DNA of 64,000 bases from Veillonella intestinalis (GCF_943193155.1 NZ_CALPDB010000005.1:186001-250000), one strand, 5' to 3'; shown: positions 1 through 11,605, counted from the stretch's first letter. The notes: generated by a model from the sequence alone, not told the origin. Numbers and translations are program-made.

Positions 1-1624
<1,624 letters not shown>

Positions 1625-4600
1625 TTAGTCTTCGTCTGTGTCGGACTCATCACCATAAGCAGCCATAGCGCTTAATACATCATCATCTTCTCCACTAGTT
1701 ACTGGTTCGGATTCTTCAGTTGCTGGCAATTCCCCTTCCGTAGAGGTTGTATCTGAGCCTTCCATTACTTCTTTGATTTCATCTTCATTTGTATCTACAT
1801 CATCATCGTCATCGAGTTCTTTAATTACTACTTCTTCTTGATCTTCATTCAAGATTTTCACATCAAGACCGATACTTTGAAGTTCTTTAAGCAATACTTT
1901 AAACGATTCTGGTACGCCTGGTTCAGGAATGTTTTCACCTTTAACGATTTTTTCGTATGCTTTAACACGACCAACAACATCGTCAGACTTAACGGTTAAT
2001 AATTCCTGCAAGGTATACGCGGCGCCATAAGCTTCTAGTGCCCATACTTCCATTTCCCCGAAACGCTGACCACCAAATTGAGCTTTACCACCCAATGGCT
2101 GTTGTGTTACTAAGGAGTACGGACCTGTAGAACGAGCATGAATCTTATCATCTACAAGATGGTGAAGTTTCAACATGTACACATAACCAACGGTAACTTT
2201 ATTATCCATTGGCTCGCCAGTACGGCCATCGTACAATACGGTTTTACCATCATCATCTTTACCAGCAATATGAAGCGTATTAAATACATCAGTTTCGTGT
2301 GCCCCATCAAATACTGGCGTAGCAATGTGAATACCTGCTACATCAGGTTTTGGCATGCCATATGTTTCATAGTCATAGCCATAAGCTTCTAAGCTTTTAC
2401 GGATTTCTTCACGTTTTACACGAGACGTTTCGATAGCTTCGATAATATTAACGACTACAGAAAGTTCCTTCAATTCAGCTTGTAAAGCTTCTTCCATTTC
2501 TGGTGCTTCTTCTTCCTCATCGAAGTATTCAATTTCTGCATCACTATAACTCTTTTCAAGAGCACGCAATTCATCGTAACGCGCACGGCCACCCAATGAA
2601 TTTAACTGTTTTTGTGCTTCTTCATGGATTAAGTCCAAAGCCTCTTCGCGACGAGCATCAATTTCACTGTCCACATCTAGATGGGAAACAGTTACATTTT
2701 CAGCTACTTTAGACTGCAAGGATTCCATTTCAGCATATAATTCTTTAATGCGATCAATATTATCCCAGTAGCGGCTATCTGCTTTTGCTTGATTCAATAC
2801 ATTTTGAATTTTAAGGTCAGTAGCCTTAATTTGCATACCAAGGCCTTGTACCGCCCAACCAAGATGAGTTTCTAATACCTGACCAATGTTCATACGAGAT
2901 GGTACGCCCAATGGGTTTAATACAATTTGAACTGGTGTGCCATCTGGTAAGAACGGCATATCTTCTTGACGCATAACACGTGAAACGACACCCTTATTAC
3001 CATGACGACCAGCCATTTTATCGCCTTCGTGGATTTTACGTTTTTGTGCAATATATACACGCACTAATTTATTAACACCTGGTTGTAATTCATCGCCATT
3101 TTCACGAGTAAATACTTTAACGTCGACGATTTTACCAGATTCACCATGAGGCACGCGCAAAGAAGTATCGCGTACTTCACGTTCTTTATCACCAAAGATA
3201 GCACGCAATAAGCGTTCTTCTGGAGTTAATTCAGTTTCACCTTTTGGTGTTACTTTACCAACAAGGATATCCCCTGGGTGAACTTCAGCACCAATACAAA
3301 TAATGCCGTCTTCATCAAGATTGCGAAGATTGTCATCCCCTGTATTTGGCAATTCACGAGTAATTTCTTCAGCCCCTAATTTAGTATCACGAGCATCACA
3401 TTCGTATTCTTCAATGTGGATAGATGTATAAATATCTTCTTTGCAAAGTTCCTCACTAAGCAAGATAGCATCTTCGTAGTTGTAACCTTCCCAAGGCATG
3501 AAGGCAACAAGTACGTTAAAGCCAAGCGCCAATTCGCCACCATCAGTTGCTGGACCATCAGCTAATACCTGACCTTTTACAACACGATCACCACGGAATA
3601 CGATTGGTTTTTGGTTAAAGCAAGTGGATTGATTGGAACGTAAGAATTTGTTTAATTTATAAACATCTACACGACCATTATCACGCATAACGTGAATTTC
3701 ATTACCCCAACAACGAGTAACAACACCTTCTTCTTTAGCCAATACACAAACGCCAGAGTCACAAGCGGCTTTATATTCCATACCAGTACCAACAAGTGGT
3801 GCCTGTGCACGAAGTAATGGCACGGCCTGACGCTGCATGTTCGCACCCATCAAAGCACGGTTCGCATCGTCATTTTCAAGGAATGGAATCATAGCTGTAC
3901 CAATGGATACAACTTCTTTAGGGCTAACGTCCATGTAGTCAACTTTTTCAGGCGCTACTTCTAAGACTTCATGACCACGACGGCAAGCGATATGCGTATC
4001 TACGAAACAGCCTTCAGCATCAAGGATGGAGTTAGCCTGTGCAATCGTCATACCTTCTTCTTCGTCAGCTGTCATATATACAACTTGTTCAGAAACTTGC
4101 ACTTTAATAATTTTGTTAGCCTCTTCGCCTGTACCATAGATTTTTTCTACACGGCGATATGGCGCTTCAATAAAGCCAAATTCATTTACTTTTGCATAGT
4201 TAGAAAGTGAAGAAATCAAACCGATATTTGGACCTTCTGGGGTTTCAATTGGACACATACGACCATAGTGGGAATGATGCACGTCACGCACTTCGAAACC
4301 AGCACGTTCACGAGACAAACCACCAGGCCCTAAGGCAGATAAACGACGTTTATGAGTCAATTCACCAAGTGGATTTGTTTGGTCCATAAACTGAGATAAC
4401 TGCGAAGAACCAAAGAATTCTTTAATCGCTGCTACTACTGGACGAATATTAATCAATGCTTGTGGCGTAATCATAGCATTATCTTGAATTGTCATACGTT
4501 CACGCACAACCCGTTCCATACGAGTTAAACCAATGCGGAACTGATTCTGCAATAATTCACCAACGCAACGTAAACGACGATTGCCTAAGTGGTCAATATC

Positions 4601-5776
4601 ATCTACGTGACCTACACCGTCCATAAGGTTTAACAAGTAGCTAATATTAGCAATCATGTCTTCACGAGTTACAGTACGATGTTCAAATGGTAAATTACAG
4701 TTGTTACAAATTACTTTGAAAGATGTGCCATCTGCATTTTTTACATAGAATTCAGCAAAACCTTCACCATTAAATACACCACTATCAGCGACGATATCTA
4801 GCTGTTCTTCGTTCATTACAGTGCCAGCATCAACGATAACTTCGCCCGTTTCCATATTTACAATTGGCTGTGCTAACGTCTGGCCAAGCATACGTTGGCG
4901 CCAACCTAATTTTTTATTTAATTTATAGCGACCTACACGAGCCAAGTCGTAACGACGAGGATCGAAGAATAAATTGTCAAATAAGTTGCGAGCACTTTCT
5001 ACAGTAGGCGGTTCGCCTGGACGTAATTTTTTGTAGATTTCTACTAACGCTTCTTCAGCGGATTCAGTCGTATCTTTTTCTAACGTACGAACCAAACGTT
5101 CATCATACAAGCGATTACCATCTTCATCAACTTCACCATTCCAGAATAATTCTAAAATGGATTCATCTGTACTCCAACCAAGGGCACGGATTAAAACAGT
5201 TGCTGGTAATTTACGGTTACGGTCAATACGAACCGCCACCATTTCATTAGCATCTGTTTCAAGCTCAATCCAAGCACCACGGTTAGGAATTACTGTAGAA
5301 CCATATAAACGGTTACCCATGGTATCAATTTCACGAGTGTAATATACCCCTGGGGAACGTACTAACTGAGATACGATAACACGTTCAGCACCATTAATAA
5401 TAAATGTGCCTGTTTCCGTCATCAATGGGAAATCACCCATGAATACTTCTTGTTCTTTAATATCCTGATTTTCTGGATCATTATTAATCAAACGAACATT
5501 AACACGCAATGGTGCTGCATATGTAGCATCACGGTTTTTACATTCGTTAATATCATATTTTGGCTCTCCAAGGCTAAAACCTTCAAAAGAAAGCACTAAA
5601 TTACCTGAATTGTCTTTAATCGGAGAAATATCGTCAAAAATATTTTGTAAACCGCTCTCCAAAAACCACTCGTAAGACTTGCGTTGCACGTCCAACAAAT
5701 GTGGCATTTCTAGAACTTCGTCAATTTTAGCATACGTATAACGCGTTCTTTTACCTACCTGCTCAGGTTTGAACAT
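1625..5776 (-). CDS. rpoB: RNA polymerase beta subunit
   Basis: Second catalytic subunit of RNA polymerase. A GTG four codons upstream (position 5788) is possible, but its only ribosome site, GAGGGG, touches it; the ATG at 5776 ([13 protein letters not shown]) sits 11 bases behind that site and is preferred. Using numbering from the GTG (1387 residues), the rifampicin region ([21 protein letters not shown]) carries the wild-type Asp, His and Ser at the usual resistance positions. Two departures from Bacillus RpoB are visible: about 167 extra, mostly helical residues (985-1151) between LGWAVQGLG and [12 protein letters not shown], and an Asp/Glu-rich tail of about 70 residues from 1316. The E. 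coli-type insertion after VFTR is absent. Confidence 0.97.
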   Translation of the reverse strand: MFKPEQVGKRTRYTYAKIDEVLEMPHLLDVQRKSYEWFLESGLQNIFDDISPIKDNSGNLVLSFEGFSLGEPKYDINECKNRDATYAAPLRVNVRLINNDPENQDIKEQEVFMGDFPLMTETGTFIINGAERVIVSQLVRSPGVYYTREIDTMGNRLYGSTVIPNRGAWIELETDANEMVAVRIDRNRKLPATVLIRALGWSTDESILELFWNGEVDEDGNRLYDERLVRTLEKDTTESAEEALVEIYKKLRPGEPPTVESARNLFDNLFFDPRRYDLARVGRYKLNKKLGWRQRMLGQTLAQPIVNMETGEVIVDAGTVMNEEQLDIVADSGVFNGEGFAEFYVKNADGTSFKVICNNCNLPFEHRTVTREDMIANISYLLNLMDGVGHVDDIDHLGNRRLRCVGELLQNQFRIGLTRMERVVRERMTIQDNAMITPQALINIRPVVAAIKEFFGSSQLSQFMDQTNPLGELTHKRRLSALGPGGLSRERAGFEVRDVHHSHYGRMCPIETPEGPNIGLISSLSNYAKVNEFGFIEAPYRRVEKIYGTGEEANKIIKVQVSEQVVYMTADEEEGMTIAQANSILDAEGCFVDTHIACRRGHEVLEVAPEKVDYMDVSPKEVVSIGTAMIPFLENDDANRALMGANMQRQAVPLLRAQAPLVGTGMEYKAACDSGVCVLAKEEGVVTRCWGNEIHVMRDNGRVDVYKLNKFLRSNQSTCFNQKPIVFRGDRVVKGQVLADGPATDGGELALGFNVLVAFMPWEGYNYEDAILLSEELCKEDIYTSIHIEEYECDARDTKLGAEEITRELPNTGDDNLRNLDEDGIICIGAEVHPGDILVGKVTPKGETELTPEERLLRAIFGDKEREVRDTSLRVPHGESGKIVDVKVFTRENGDELQPGVNKLVRVYIAQKRKIHEGDKMAGRHGNKGVVSRVMRQEDMPFLPDGTPVQIVLNPLGVPSRMNIGQVLETHLGWAVQGLGMQIKATDLKIQNVLNQAKADSRYWDNIDRIKELYAEMESLQSKVAENVTVSHLDVDSEIDARREEALDLIHEEAQKQLNSLGGRARYDELRALEKSYSDAEIEYFDEEEEAPEMEEALQAELKELSVVVNIIEAIETSRVKREEIRKSLEAYGYDYETYGMPKPDVAGIHIATPVFDGAHETDVFNTLHIAGKDDDGKTVLYDGRTGEPMDNKVTVGYVYMLKLHHLVDDKIHARSTGPYSLVTQQPLGGKAQFGGQRFGEMEVWALEAYGAAYTLQELLTVKSDDVVGRVKAYEKIVKGENIPEPGVPESFKVLLKELQSIGLDVKILNEDQEEVVIKELDDDDDVDTNEDEIKEVMEGSDTTSTEGELPATEESEPVTSGEDDDVLSAMAAYGDESDTDED

Positions 5777-5882
5777 ACCAGCTTTCACCCCTCATTTCAA
5801 TTGGCTTACCTTCTATTCTATAACGGTATGACACAAGACAAACATCCAGGTCTCAGTTTTCCTGTCAACACAATGACAAAAT

Positions 5883-5919
5883 AAGCAAGGCTCTCAATTT
5901 TTTCTTTTGAACCTTGCTT
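5883..5919 (-). promoter_or_regulatory. Hairpin in the rpoB leader, possible attenuator
   Basis: Inverted repeat of 11 bp (AAGCAAGGTTC paired with GAGCCTTGCTT in the minus-strand RNA) enclosing an A/U-rich loop and followed by AUUUUGU. It lies in the roughly 290-base untranslated leader of rpoB. The weak U tract makes it a poor full terminator, so an attenuating or leader-structure role is inferred only. Confidence 0.4.
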
Positions 5920-6072
5920 CGCCATCGGCTGACACAACCTTGGAAGATTTACCCTTTATCAGTAACAATGTTATAGTCTTATTTATTCATACTCAGCAGT
6001 TCATTCTATGCGATGCACAGAACGAATGTGATATAAGCATCACTCTCTAATTGAGTACATTTGCAATTTAGT

Positions 6073-6101
6073 ATTATAGCATTAATAGTTATCTTTGTCA
6101 A
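6073..6101 (-). promoter_or_regulatory. Strong sigma-70 promoter of rpoBC
   Basis: Minus-strand TTGACA, 17-base spacer, TATAAT, with TGC before the -10 (extended -10). It is a perfect consensus match, about 290 bases upstream of the rpoB ATG and downstream of the aspA terminator. It implies rpoBC is transcribed independently of rplJL and aspA. Confidence 0.8.
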
Positions 6102-6147
6102 AATCTAATTTAAAAAAACAACAATTAAGCAAAACGTTTTATAGAGC

Positions 6148-6188
6148 AAAAAAGACCAAGGCTAGATAAAAATCTAACCTCAGTCTTT
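6148..6188 (-). terminator. Intrinsic terminator of aspA
   Basis: Minus-strand stem AAAGAC-UG-AGG-U-UAGAU pairing with AUCUA-G-CCU-UG-GUCUUU, followed by UUUUUU. It lies directly after the aspA stop codon. Confidence 0.85.
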
Positions 6189-6207
6189 CATAAGGGGGCT
6201 ATTTTAA

Positions 6208-7623
6208 TTAGTTACCTTTTACTTTTAAAATATCAGCACCAGCAATACCTGGCTTAGTCATTTCTGCAGGTGATAAAATATGTTCCATTTCTTCTTTAGT
6301 TAACAAGCCTTTTTCAAGAATAATTTCTTTAATAGCTCGGCCCGTAGTGTATGCTTCTTTTGCTAAAGCGGAGGCATTTTCATAACCTACGTGAGGAAGT
6401 AATGCTGTTACGATACCAACACTACGTTCTAACCAATATTGACAACGTTCACGATCAGCTTCTAAATCGATTAATAATTTGTCAACAAATGTATTTACAC
6501 CATTTTTCAAATAGCACATAGCATTGAACAAGTTGTACGCAATAACTGGTTCCATTACGTTTAACTCAAATTGACCATTTTCAACACCTAAAGTTACCGC
6601 TAAGTCGTTAGCAACTACTTGGTAACATACCTGGTTAAGTACTTCCGCAATAACTGGATTTACTTTACCTGGCATGATAGAAGAACCTGGTTGGCGAGGT
6701 GGTAATTTTAATTCCCCAATACCACAACGAGGACCTGATGCCATCAAACGGAAGTCGTTCGCCATTTTAATCAATACTAACGCAGTAACTTTCATACCAC
6801 TGGAAATATCAGCAAACACGTCTGTATTATTAGTAGCATCAATTAGATTCTCTGCCGTATAGAATTCTTCACCTACTACAGTAGATAATTCATCAGCCAC
6901 ATCTTTAATGTAAGAAGGCTCTGCATTAAGACCGGTACCAACTGCAGTAGCTCCCATATTTACAATATGAGCACCTAACATGGAAGATTCAATACGTTTG
7001 ATGCCTCGACGAATACCCGATGCATAAGAACCCATTTCTTGGCCTAAAGTAATTGGCACTGCATCTTGTAAATGAGTACGGCCCATTTTTAATACTTCTT
7101 TGTATTCTTCAGCTTTCTTTTCAAGTTCATCTACTAAACGTTGTAAGGCAGCCAATAATGGTTTGCTCTTCAAAATTGCGCACACTTTAATCGCTGTCGG
7201 GAACGCGTCATTAGTAGACTGCGCCATATTACAATGATTATTTGGAGAAATAATGTCATAGCTTCCTTTTGGATGACCTAAAATTTCAAGTGCACGGTTA
7301 GCCAATACTTCATTCATGTTCATGTTGAAAGAAGTACCTGCCCCACCTTGAATAGGATCTACTGGGAACTGATCAATAAAGCCACCAGCAATAATTTCAT
7401 CAGCTGCTTTCACAATGGCATTACCAATAGTTGGATCCATACGTCCAGTTTTCATATTAGCCAATGCACATGCTTTTTTAACCATCGCTAAGGAACGAAT
7501 AAAGTCATGGTCAATATTTTTCCCCGTAATGTTAAAGTTTTCTAGAGCACGCAAAGTTTGCACACCATAATACAATTCATCAGCAACTTCTAATTCACCT
7601 AAAAAATCATGTTCTTTACGCAT
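6208..7623 (-). CDS. aspA: Aspartate ammonia-lyase (aspartase)
   Basis: Converts L-aspartate to fumarate and ammonia in the cytoplasm, feeding fumarate to succinate fermentation. The protein has about 471 residues, normal for aspartases. The fumarase/aspartase signature GSSIMPGKVNP is at about residue 312, and THLQDAVPITLGQE near 185 favours aspartase over fumarase. The start is set at the ATG at 7623 (MRKEHDFLG) because GAGG lies six bases upstream; an ATG four codons earlier overlaps that site. The gene stands alone between rplL and rpoB, with its own promoter, structured leader and terminator, which is an unusual place for it. Confidence 0.92.
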   Translation of the reverse strand: MRKEHDFLGELEVADELYYGVQTLRALENFNITGKNIDHDFIRSLAMVKKACALANMKTGRMDPTIGNAIVKAADEIIAGGFIDQFPVDPIQGGAGTSFNMNMNEVLANRALEILGHPKGSYDIISPNNHCNMAQSTNDAFPTAIKVCAILKSKPLLAALQRLVDELEKKAEEYKEVLKMGRTHLQDAVPITLGQEMGSYASGIRRGIKRIESSMLGAHIVNMGATAVGTGLNAEPSYIKDVADELSTVVGEEFYTAENLIDATNNTDVFADISSGMKVTALVLIKMANDFRLMASGPRCGIGELKLPPRQPGSSIMPGKVNPVIAEVLNQVCYQVVANDLAVTLGVENGQFELNVMEPVIAYNLFNAMCYLKNGVNTFVDKLLIDLEADRERCQYWLERSVGIVTALLPHVGYENASALAKEAYTTGRAIKEIILEKGLLTKEEMEHILSPAEMTKPGIAGADILKVKGN

Positions 7624-7679
7624 ACTGTACCTCATCCTTCATCTTAATCCAATACTATGATTCCTTTATAGCTACTCAC

Positions 7680-7697
7680 AGTAATTGTGAGTAATTT
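7680..7697 (-). promoter_or_regulatory. Small hairpin in the aspA leader
   Basis: Palindrome ACTCACAGTAATTGTGAGT, stem ACUCACA/UGUGAGU, lying about 60 bases upstream of the aspA start inside its untranslated leader. Either a leader hairpin or, at DNA level, a small operator. Function unknown. Confidence 0.35.
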
Positions 7698-7729
7698 CTG
7701 ATTACCTGTTTATGATAGTCTCTATAAGA

Positions 7730-7773
7730 TGTCCAGGATGGGCTAAGATCACTCCATCCATATCTATTGGACA
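7730..7773 (-). promoter_or_regulatory. Structured 5' end of the aspA leader RNA
   Basis: Nested pairing in the minus-strand RNA: UGUCCA with UGGACA as outer helix and GGAUGG with CCAUCC as inner helix. It begins within a base or two of the transcription start predicted from the promoter at 7779-7787. I do not recognise it as any known riboswitch class; the helices are visible but a regulatory role is inferred. Confidence 0.45.
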
Positions 7774-7778
7774 CGTTC

Positions 7779-7787
7779 ATTATAACA
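7779..7787 (-). promoter_or_regulatory. Extended -10 promoter of aspA
   Basis: Minus-strand TGTTATAAT, a TGnTATAAT extended -10, with no good -35 at 16-18 bases. It places the start of the aspA RNA near 7772, giving a leader of about 150 bases. Confidence 0.6.
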
Positions 7788-8015
7788 TGTATACAATGTA
7801 CAACTAAAGTAAAAAGAGCTATAAGGCTATATCAAATAAGGATATGTAAGGTTTAGAACATGTCTTTTTCTATAGAACAACTTGAAAACGTACTAAACTT
7901 CAAGGGTTTTCTCGTATGACTTTAAGGAATAAATAAAGTTATCTAAAATAGTTTTATAGAATATCGAAAATAGTGTTCTCTAATATATTTCCATATCTTT
8001 TTAAAAATAACAATA

Positions 8016-8046
8016 CAAAAAACCGCCCTCCTAAGAGAGCGGTTTC
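8016..8046 (-). terminator. Intrinsic terminator of the rplJL operon
   Basis: Minus-strand stem AAACCGCUCUC / GAGGGCGGUUU with UUAG loop, followed by UUUUGU. It closes the ribosomal protein operon before aspA. Confidence 0.9.
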
Positions 8047-8087
8047 TATTAGCTTATTGTCTTAATAATTACGCCACAGGGCTTAAA

Positions 8088-8459
8088 TTATTTAAGTTCA
8101 ACAGTTGCGCCAGCTTCTTCCAATTTAGCTTTAAGAGCTTCAGCGTCAGCTTTAGGCATACCTTCTTTAACAGGTGCAGGAGCGCCGTCAACAACAGCTT
8201 TAGCTTCTTTCAAGCCAAGACCAGTTGCTTCACGAACAACTTTAATTACGTTGATTTTACCAGCGCCAGCATCTTTCAAGATTACGTCGAAGTCAGATTT
8301 TTCTTCGCCTGCGCCAGCAGCACCGCCAGCAGCAGCAACAGCTACAGGAGCAGCTGCAGTTACGTTAAATTTTTCTTCGATAGCTTTTACAAGATCATTT
8401 AATTCAAGGATAGTTGCTTGTTCTAATTCAGCAACGATGTTTTCAATGTTAAGTGCCAT
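8088..8459 (-). CDS. rplL: 50S ribosomal protein L7/L12
   Basis: Stalk protein of the large ribosomal subunit that recruits translation GTPases and sits on L10 as dimers. It has 123 residues, typical length. An N-terminal dimerisation helix ([20 protein letters not shown]) leads to an Ala/Gly-rich hinge at about 35-52 and a C-terminal domain with [20 protein letters not shown]. It is 52 bp downstream of rplJ and followed by a strong terminator, so transcription does not continue into rpoB as it does in many bacteria. Confidence 0.97.
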   Translation of the reverse strand: MALNIENIVAELEQATILELNDLVKAIEEKFNVTAAAPVAVAAAGGAAGAGEEKSDFDVILKDAGAGKINVIKVVREATGLGLKEAKAVVDGAPAPVKEGMPKADAEALKAKLEEAGATVELK

Positions 8460-8511
8460 GATTTAGTTCCTCCACTAATTATATTTTGTAGTAATATGTA
8501 AAAATTACTGA

Positions 8512-9015
8512 TTATGCTACAGTTTCGTCTTTTGCTTCCGAAACAGCTTTTACAGCGTAAGCCACGTTGCGGATTGGAGCCTGAAGTACGGAAAGAAGCA
8601 TGGAAAGCATACCTTCGCGGTTAGGCAATTTAGCAAGCGCTTTAACTTCGTCAGCAGAAAGAAGTTTACCTTCTGCAAGACCAACTTTAACGTCGATTGC
8701 TTCCGTTTTAGTGTCTTTAATGAAGTCTTCGATGATACGAGCTGGTGCAACTGCATCAGTTTTGGAAATTGCCAACGCAGTTGGACCTTCCAAATGTTCA
8801 GCGAAACCTTCAATACCTAATTCATTAACAGCGATGCGAGTTAAAGTATTTTTGATTACTTTATATTCTACATCTTCCGCTAAGAATTTACGGCGTAAAT
8901 CAGTTACCTGAGCTACTGTCAAGCCATGGTAACCAACGAGTACGGCCCCCTTTGCTTCAGAAAGATTTTCTTTCATCTGTGCAACGATTGCCTGTTTCTG
9001 TGTAGTGACAGCCAT
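8512..9015 (-). CDS. rplJ: 50S ribosomal protein L10
   Basis: Base of the L7/L12 stalk, bound to 23S rRNA. It has 167 residues, normal for the family, with typical blocks KGAVLVGYHGLTVAQVTDLR near 23-42 and IKNTLTRIA near 54-62. The start follows AAGGAGG by six bases. It is preceded by an L10 leader that ends in a terminator-like hairpin, so the rplJL pair is expected to be repressed by excess L10(L12)4 complex. Confidence 0.97.
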   Translation of the reverse strand: MAVTTQKQAIVAQMKENLSEAKGAVLVGYHGLTVAQVTDLRRKFLAEDVEYKVIKNTLTRIAVNELGIEGFAEHLEGPTALAISKTDAVAPARIIEDFIKDTKTEAIDVKVGLAEGKLLSADEVKALAKLPNREGMLSMLLSVLQAPIRNVAYAVKAVSEAKDETVA

Positions 9016-9066
9016 TAGAATACCTCCTTATAGATTTTGGTGATGCTCTATGTACTATCTTAGCGT

Positions 9067-9179
9067 AAAAACGACCTCATTACCAACGCAATGAGGTCGT
9101 AACCGTTCCATAATAGAATTCGGTGTCAGCCTCTGCGGGCGGATTTACATCCATTATACATACCTGCGGTCTACAGCTA
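9067..9179 (-). promoter_or_regulatory. Ribosomal protein L10 leader
   Basis: The minus-strand RNA between rplA and rplJ has the conserved core of Firmicute L10 leaders (AGACCGCAGGU ... CCGCAGAGGCUGACACCG), then a stem ACGACCUCAUUgcguugguAAUGAGGUCGU followed by UUUUU at 9067-9100. This is the classic arrangement for L10-mediated attenuation of rplJL. Confidence 0.8.
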
Positions 9180-9194
9180 AGAGAACATATATAA

Positions 9195-9905
9195 TTATTG
9201 TTCCTTCGTAACAGTAGTCAATTTGAATACGTTAAGAGGAACACCAGGTCCCATTGTGGAACTCAAGGTTACAGATTTAATGTACTGACCTTTTGCTGCA
9301 GCTGGTTTTGCCTTGATAATAGTATCAACGATTGTGCGGTAATTGTCAAGCAATTTTGCATCATCGAAAGAAGCTTTACCGATTGCACAAGCAATAATAC
9401 CTGCTTTATCAGTACGATACTCAATTTTACCAGCTTTAATTTCGTTAACAGCACGAGCTACGTCCATAGTTACAGTACCAACTTTAGGGTTTGGCATTAA
9501 TCCTTTAGGACCTAAAATTTTACCTAAACGACCAACTTGGCCCATCATGTCAGGAGTTGCTACAGCAACGTCGAAGTCGCTCCAACCACCCTGAATTTTA
9601 GCTACTAACTCTTCGGAGCCAACGAAATCTGCGCCAGCTTCCTCAGCTTCTTTAATTTTATCGCCTTTCGCAAATACGAGTACGCGTTTAGTTTTACCAG
9701 TACCATGAGGTAAAACAACGGCACCACGAACTTGTTGATCAGCGTATTTAGGATCGACATTCAAGTTGAAAGAGATTTCAACAGTTTCGTCGAATTTAGC
9801 AGTCGCAGTTTTCTTAACAAGCTCAACAGCTTCTACTGGTTCGTAGAATTTGCCTGCTTCGATAAGTTTAGCTGCTTCAGCGTATTTCTTACCTACTTTT
9901 GCCAT
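9195..9905 (-). CDS. rplA: 50S ribosomal protein L1
   Basis: Binds 23S rRNA at the L1 stalk and helps release deacylated tRNA. It has 236 residues, normal length. The L1 signature region is visible around residues 120-145 ([20 protein letters not shown]). It is co-transcribed with rplK 78 bp upstream. An L1-binding-like RNA element precedes both rplK and rplA, so L1 probably represses its own operon. Confidence 0.97.
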   Translation of the reverse strand: MAKVGKKYAEAAKLIEAGKFYEPVEAVELVKKTATAKFDETVEISFNLNVDPKYADQQVRGAVVLPHGTGKTKRVLVFAKGDKIKEAEEAGADFVGSEELVAKIQGGWSDFDVAVATPDMMGQVGRLGKILGPKGLMPNPKVGTVTMDVARAVNEIKAGKIEYRTDKAGIIACAIGKASFDDAKLLDNYRTIVDTIIKAKPAAAKGQYIKSVTLSSTMGPGVPLNVFKLTTVTKEQ

Positions 9906-9922
9906 CTTAAAATCCTCCTTAT

Positions 9923-9971
9923 GTGGTTTAACGGGAATTCCCTCCCACCGATATGTGCTCCATCAGCACAT
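9923..9971 (-). promoter_or_regulatory. L1-binding-like leader element before rplA
   Basis: The minus-strand RNA has AUGUGCU/AGCACAU hairpin (9953-9971) followed by GGUGGGAGGGAAUUCCCGUUAAACCAC (9923-9949). The GGUGGGAGG ... UUCCCGUUA-ACCAC block repeats the one before rplK. It resembles the L1 site of 23S rRNA that many Firmicutes reuse for feedback control. Confidence 0.55.
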
Positions 9972-9983
9972 GTCGTACGCTAA

Positions 9984-10409
9984 TTAATCAACGATTACAA
10001 TGCCCATGCTGCGTGCAGTACCTTCTACCATACGCATACCTTGTTCTACAGTATTTGCATTCAAGTCAGGCATTTTAAGTTCTGCGATTTCACGAACTTT
10101 ATCGCGACTAACCTTTGCTACTTTGTCACGATTAGGAACCCCAGATCCTTTTGGGATGCCAGCTGCTTTTAATAAAAGAACAGCTGCTGGTGGAGTTTTC
10201 GTAACAAACGTGAAGCTTCTATCTTCAAATACAGTAATAACAACTGGAATTGTTAAGCCAGCTTGTTGTGCTGTGCGTTCGTTAAATTCTTTAACGAATG
10301 CCATAATGTTAACACCTGCCTGACCAAGAGCTGGACCGATAGGTGGCGCTGGACTTGCCTTTCCTGCTTCACACTGAAGTTTTACAATTTTTGTAACTTT
10401 TTTAGCCAT
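9984..10409 (-). CDS. rplK: 50S ribosomal protein L11
   Basis: GTPase-centre protein needed for the stringent response and factor binding. It has 141 residues, standard length. It begins [20 protein letters not shown] with [19 protein letters not shown] at about 20-40, and carries [18 protein letters not shown] near 70. The start is preceded by AAGGAGG. It lies between nusG and rplA in the conserved secE-nusG-rplK-rplA order. Confidence 0.97.
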   Translation of the reverse strand: MAKKVTKIVKLQCEAGKASPAPPIGPALGQAGVNIMAFVKEFNERTAQQAGLTIPVVITVFEDRSFTFVTKTPPAAVLLLKAAGIPKGSGVPNRDKVAKVSRDKVREIAELKMPDLNANTVEQGMRMVEGTARSMGIVIVD

Positions 10410-10439
10410 GGTGATTACACCTCCTTGCGCTCAAAATGT

Positions 10440-10477
10440 GGTGGTAACGGAATGACTTCCTCCCACTGGCGACCACC
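10440..10477 (-). promoter_or_regulatory. L1-binding-like leader element before rplK
   Basis: The minus-strand RNA reads GGUGGU, then GUGGGAGG ... AUUCCGUUACCACC, so GGUGGU pairs with ACCACC around the GGGAGG/UUCC core. The same core appears again before rplA. This layout matches L1 feedback sites in the nusG-rplK gap of other Firmicutes. Confidence 0.6.
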
Positions 10478-10513
10478 AAGCCGCCTAAAAAGTTTAGAGT
10501 TATATTGTATATA

Positions 10514-11050
10514 TTAAAGATCTTTCTCTACTTGAGAAAAATCTACCTCTACCGATGTATCACGATTAAACACTTCCACATCAAGTTTTAATGTTTGTTT
10601 TTCGTGATTGATTTCAGTAATTGTACCTAATCTATCTTCAAAGGCACCAGAAGTAATGCGCACTGTTTCGCCTACTACGACATCGATTGTATGCTTTGGC
10701 GCTTGATCCAGCCCCTGTGATTTGAGGATATATTCAACCTCGGAATCAGACAACGGTACCGGTTTTGTAGCAGACCCAACAAAGCCTGTTACCCCCGGTG
10801 TGTTACGCACTACGTACCAGGAACGATCATTAACTTCCATCTCTACTAAAACGTAGCCAGGGAAGATTTTGCGCTTAACAACTTTCTTTACGCCATCCTT
10901 CTCGTCCACTTCATCTTCTACCGGCACAAGAATACGACCAATAGTCTCTTCAAGCCCCATAGATTGAACTTTCAGTTCCAGATTAGTTTTTACTTTATTT
11001 TCGTAGCCTGAGTAAGTATGAATAACATACCATTTCTTTTCTGCTTCCAC
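10514..11050 (-). CDS. nusG: Transcription termination/antitermination factor NusG
   Basis: Binds the RNA polymerase clamp to control elongation, and links to Rho or ribosomes. It has 178 residues with the NGN domain first (WYVIHTYSGYENKVKTNLE) and a C-terminal KOW domain (GETVRITSGAFEDRLGTITE) from about 125. The start is GTG, seven bases after AGGAGG. It is 11 bp downstream of secE. Confidence 0.96.
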   Translation of the reverse strand: MEAEKKWYVIHTYSGYENKVKTNLELKVQSMGLEETIGRILVPVEDEVDEKDGVKKVVKRKIFPGYVLVEMEVNDRSWYVVRNTPGVTGFVGSATKPVPLSDSEVEYILKSQGLDQAPKHTIDVVVGETVRITSGAFEDRLGTITEINHEKQTLKLDVEVFNRDTSVEVDFSQVEKDL

Positions 11051-11061
11051 GGAAAGGCCTC

Positions 11062-11289
11062 CTATCCGACAACACGCATCAACAACTGGAATAATTCGCC
11101 AAAGATAGCATCAACGATACCGATTAAGGCAGCGACGAATACTACAGTGAGAAATACTACAATTGTGTAATTGATGAGCTCTTTTCTTGTCGGCCAGACT
11201 ACTTTTTTGAGTTCCGCTTTCATTTCACGGGCCATACGGCCTACGCCGCCACGACGTTGCGGTGTTGTAGAATTGGATCCTGCCATCAT
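11062..11289 (-). CDS. secE: Preprotein translocase subunit SecE
   Basis: Essential clamp of the SecYEG translocon in the inner membrane. It has 75 residues, the single-membrane-span form of most bacteria. The amphipathic stretch REMKAELKKVVWPTRKELIN precedes one transmembrane helix (about 41-62). The conserved VVWPTR(K/E)E motif is present. Encoded between rpmG and nusG as usual. Confidence 0.96.
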   Translation of the reverse strand: MMAGSNSTTPQRRGGVGRMAREMKAELKKVVWPTRKELINYTIVVFLTVVFVAALIGIVDAIFGELFQLLMRVVG

Positions 11290-11328
11290 TTCACATCCTT
11301 AAATCATCGGGTAATTGGATGAAACGAA

Positions 11329-11478
11329 TTATTTCGTTTCGCGATGTAACGTATGTTTACCGCAGAATTTGCAGTATTTCATCATTTCAATACGATCAGG
11401 ATTATTTTTCTTATTCTTGTTCGTCTGATAGTTACGTTGTTTGCAATCAGTACATGCCATAGTCACTGCATTACGCAT
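11329..11478 (-). CDS. rpmG: 50S ribosomal protein L33
   Basis: Short 49-residue protein of the large subunit. It carries two Cys pairs, CTDC (9-12) and CKFC (36-39), so it is the zinc-binding C+ form. It ends TLHRETK, as L33 does. GAGGTG lies seven bases before the ATG. First gene of the rpmG-secE-nusG-rplK-rplA unit. Confidence 0.93.
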   Translation of the reverse strand: MRNAVTMACTDCKQRNYQTNKNKKNNPDRIEMMKYCKFCGKHTLHRETK

Positions 11479-11533
11479 CCGGATACACCTCACTTCAAAA
11501 TAAACTTGCCGTTAAAACATCATATGCTAATAT

Positions 11534-11562
11534 AGCCTATCACAGTAGGCCAAGCCTGTCAA
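11534..11562 (-). promoter_or_regulatory. Promoter of the rpmG-secE-nusG operon
   Basis: Minus-strand TTGACA, 17-base spacer, TAGGCT, about 55 bases before rpmG. The spacer and -10 contain an inverted repeat GCCTA-N6-TAGGC (11535-11550) that could be an operator. Confidence 0.55.
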
Positions 11563-11576
11563 GTTTTAGGCAACTT

Positions 11577-11600
11577 AAAAAAGCCAGGCGACTACCTGAC
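11577..11600 (-). terminator. Short intrinsic terminator hairpin
   Basis: Minus-strand stem GUCAGG / CCUGGC with loop UAGUCG, followed by UUUUUU. It lies between the BrxF-like gene terminator and rpmG, immediately downstream of a promoter-like sequence. Confidence 0.6.
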
Positions 11601-11605
11601 GATTC

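Larger units (their letters stand above)
7624..8015. other. Non-coding gap between rplL and aspA
   Basis: About 390 bp with no credible gene. It holds the aspA promoter and a structured aspA leader, described separately. The part nearest rplL (about 7800-8010) is AT-rich and shows nothing else I can support. Confidence 0.7.
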
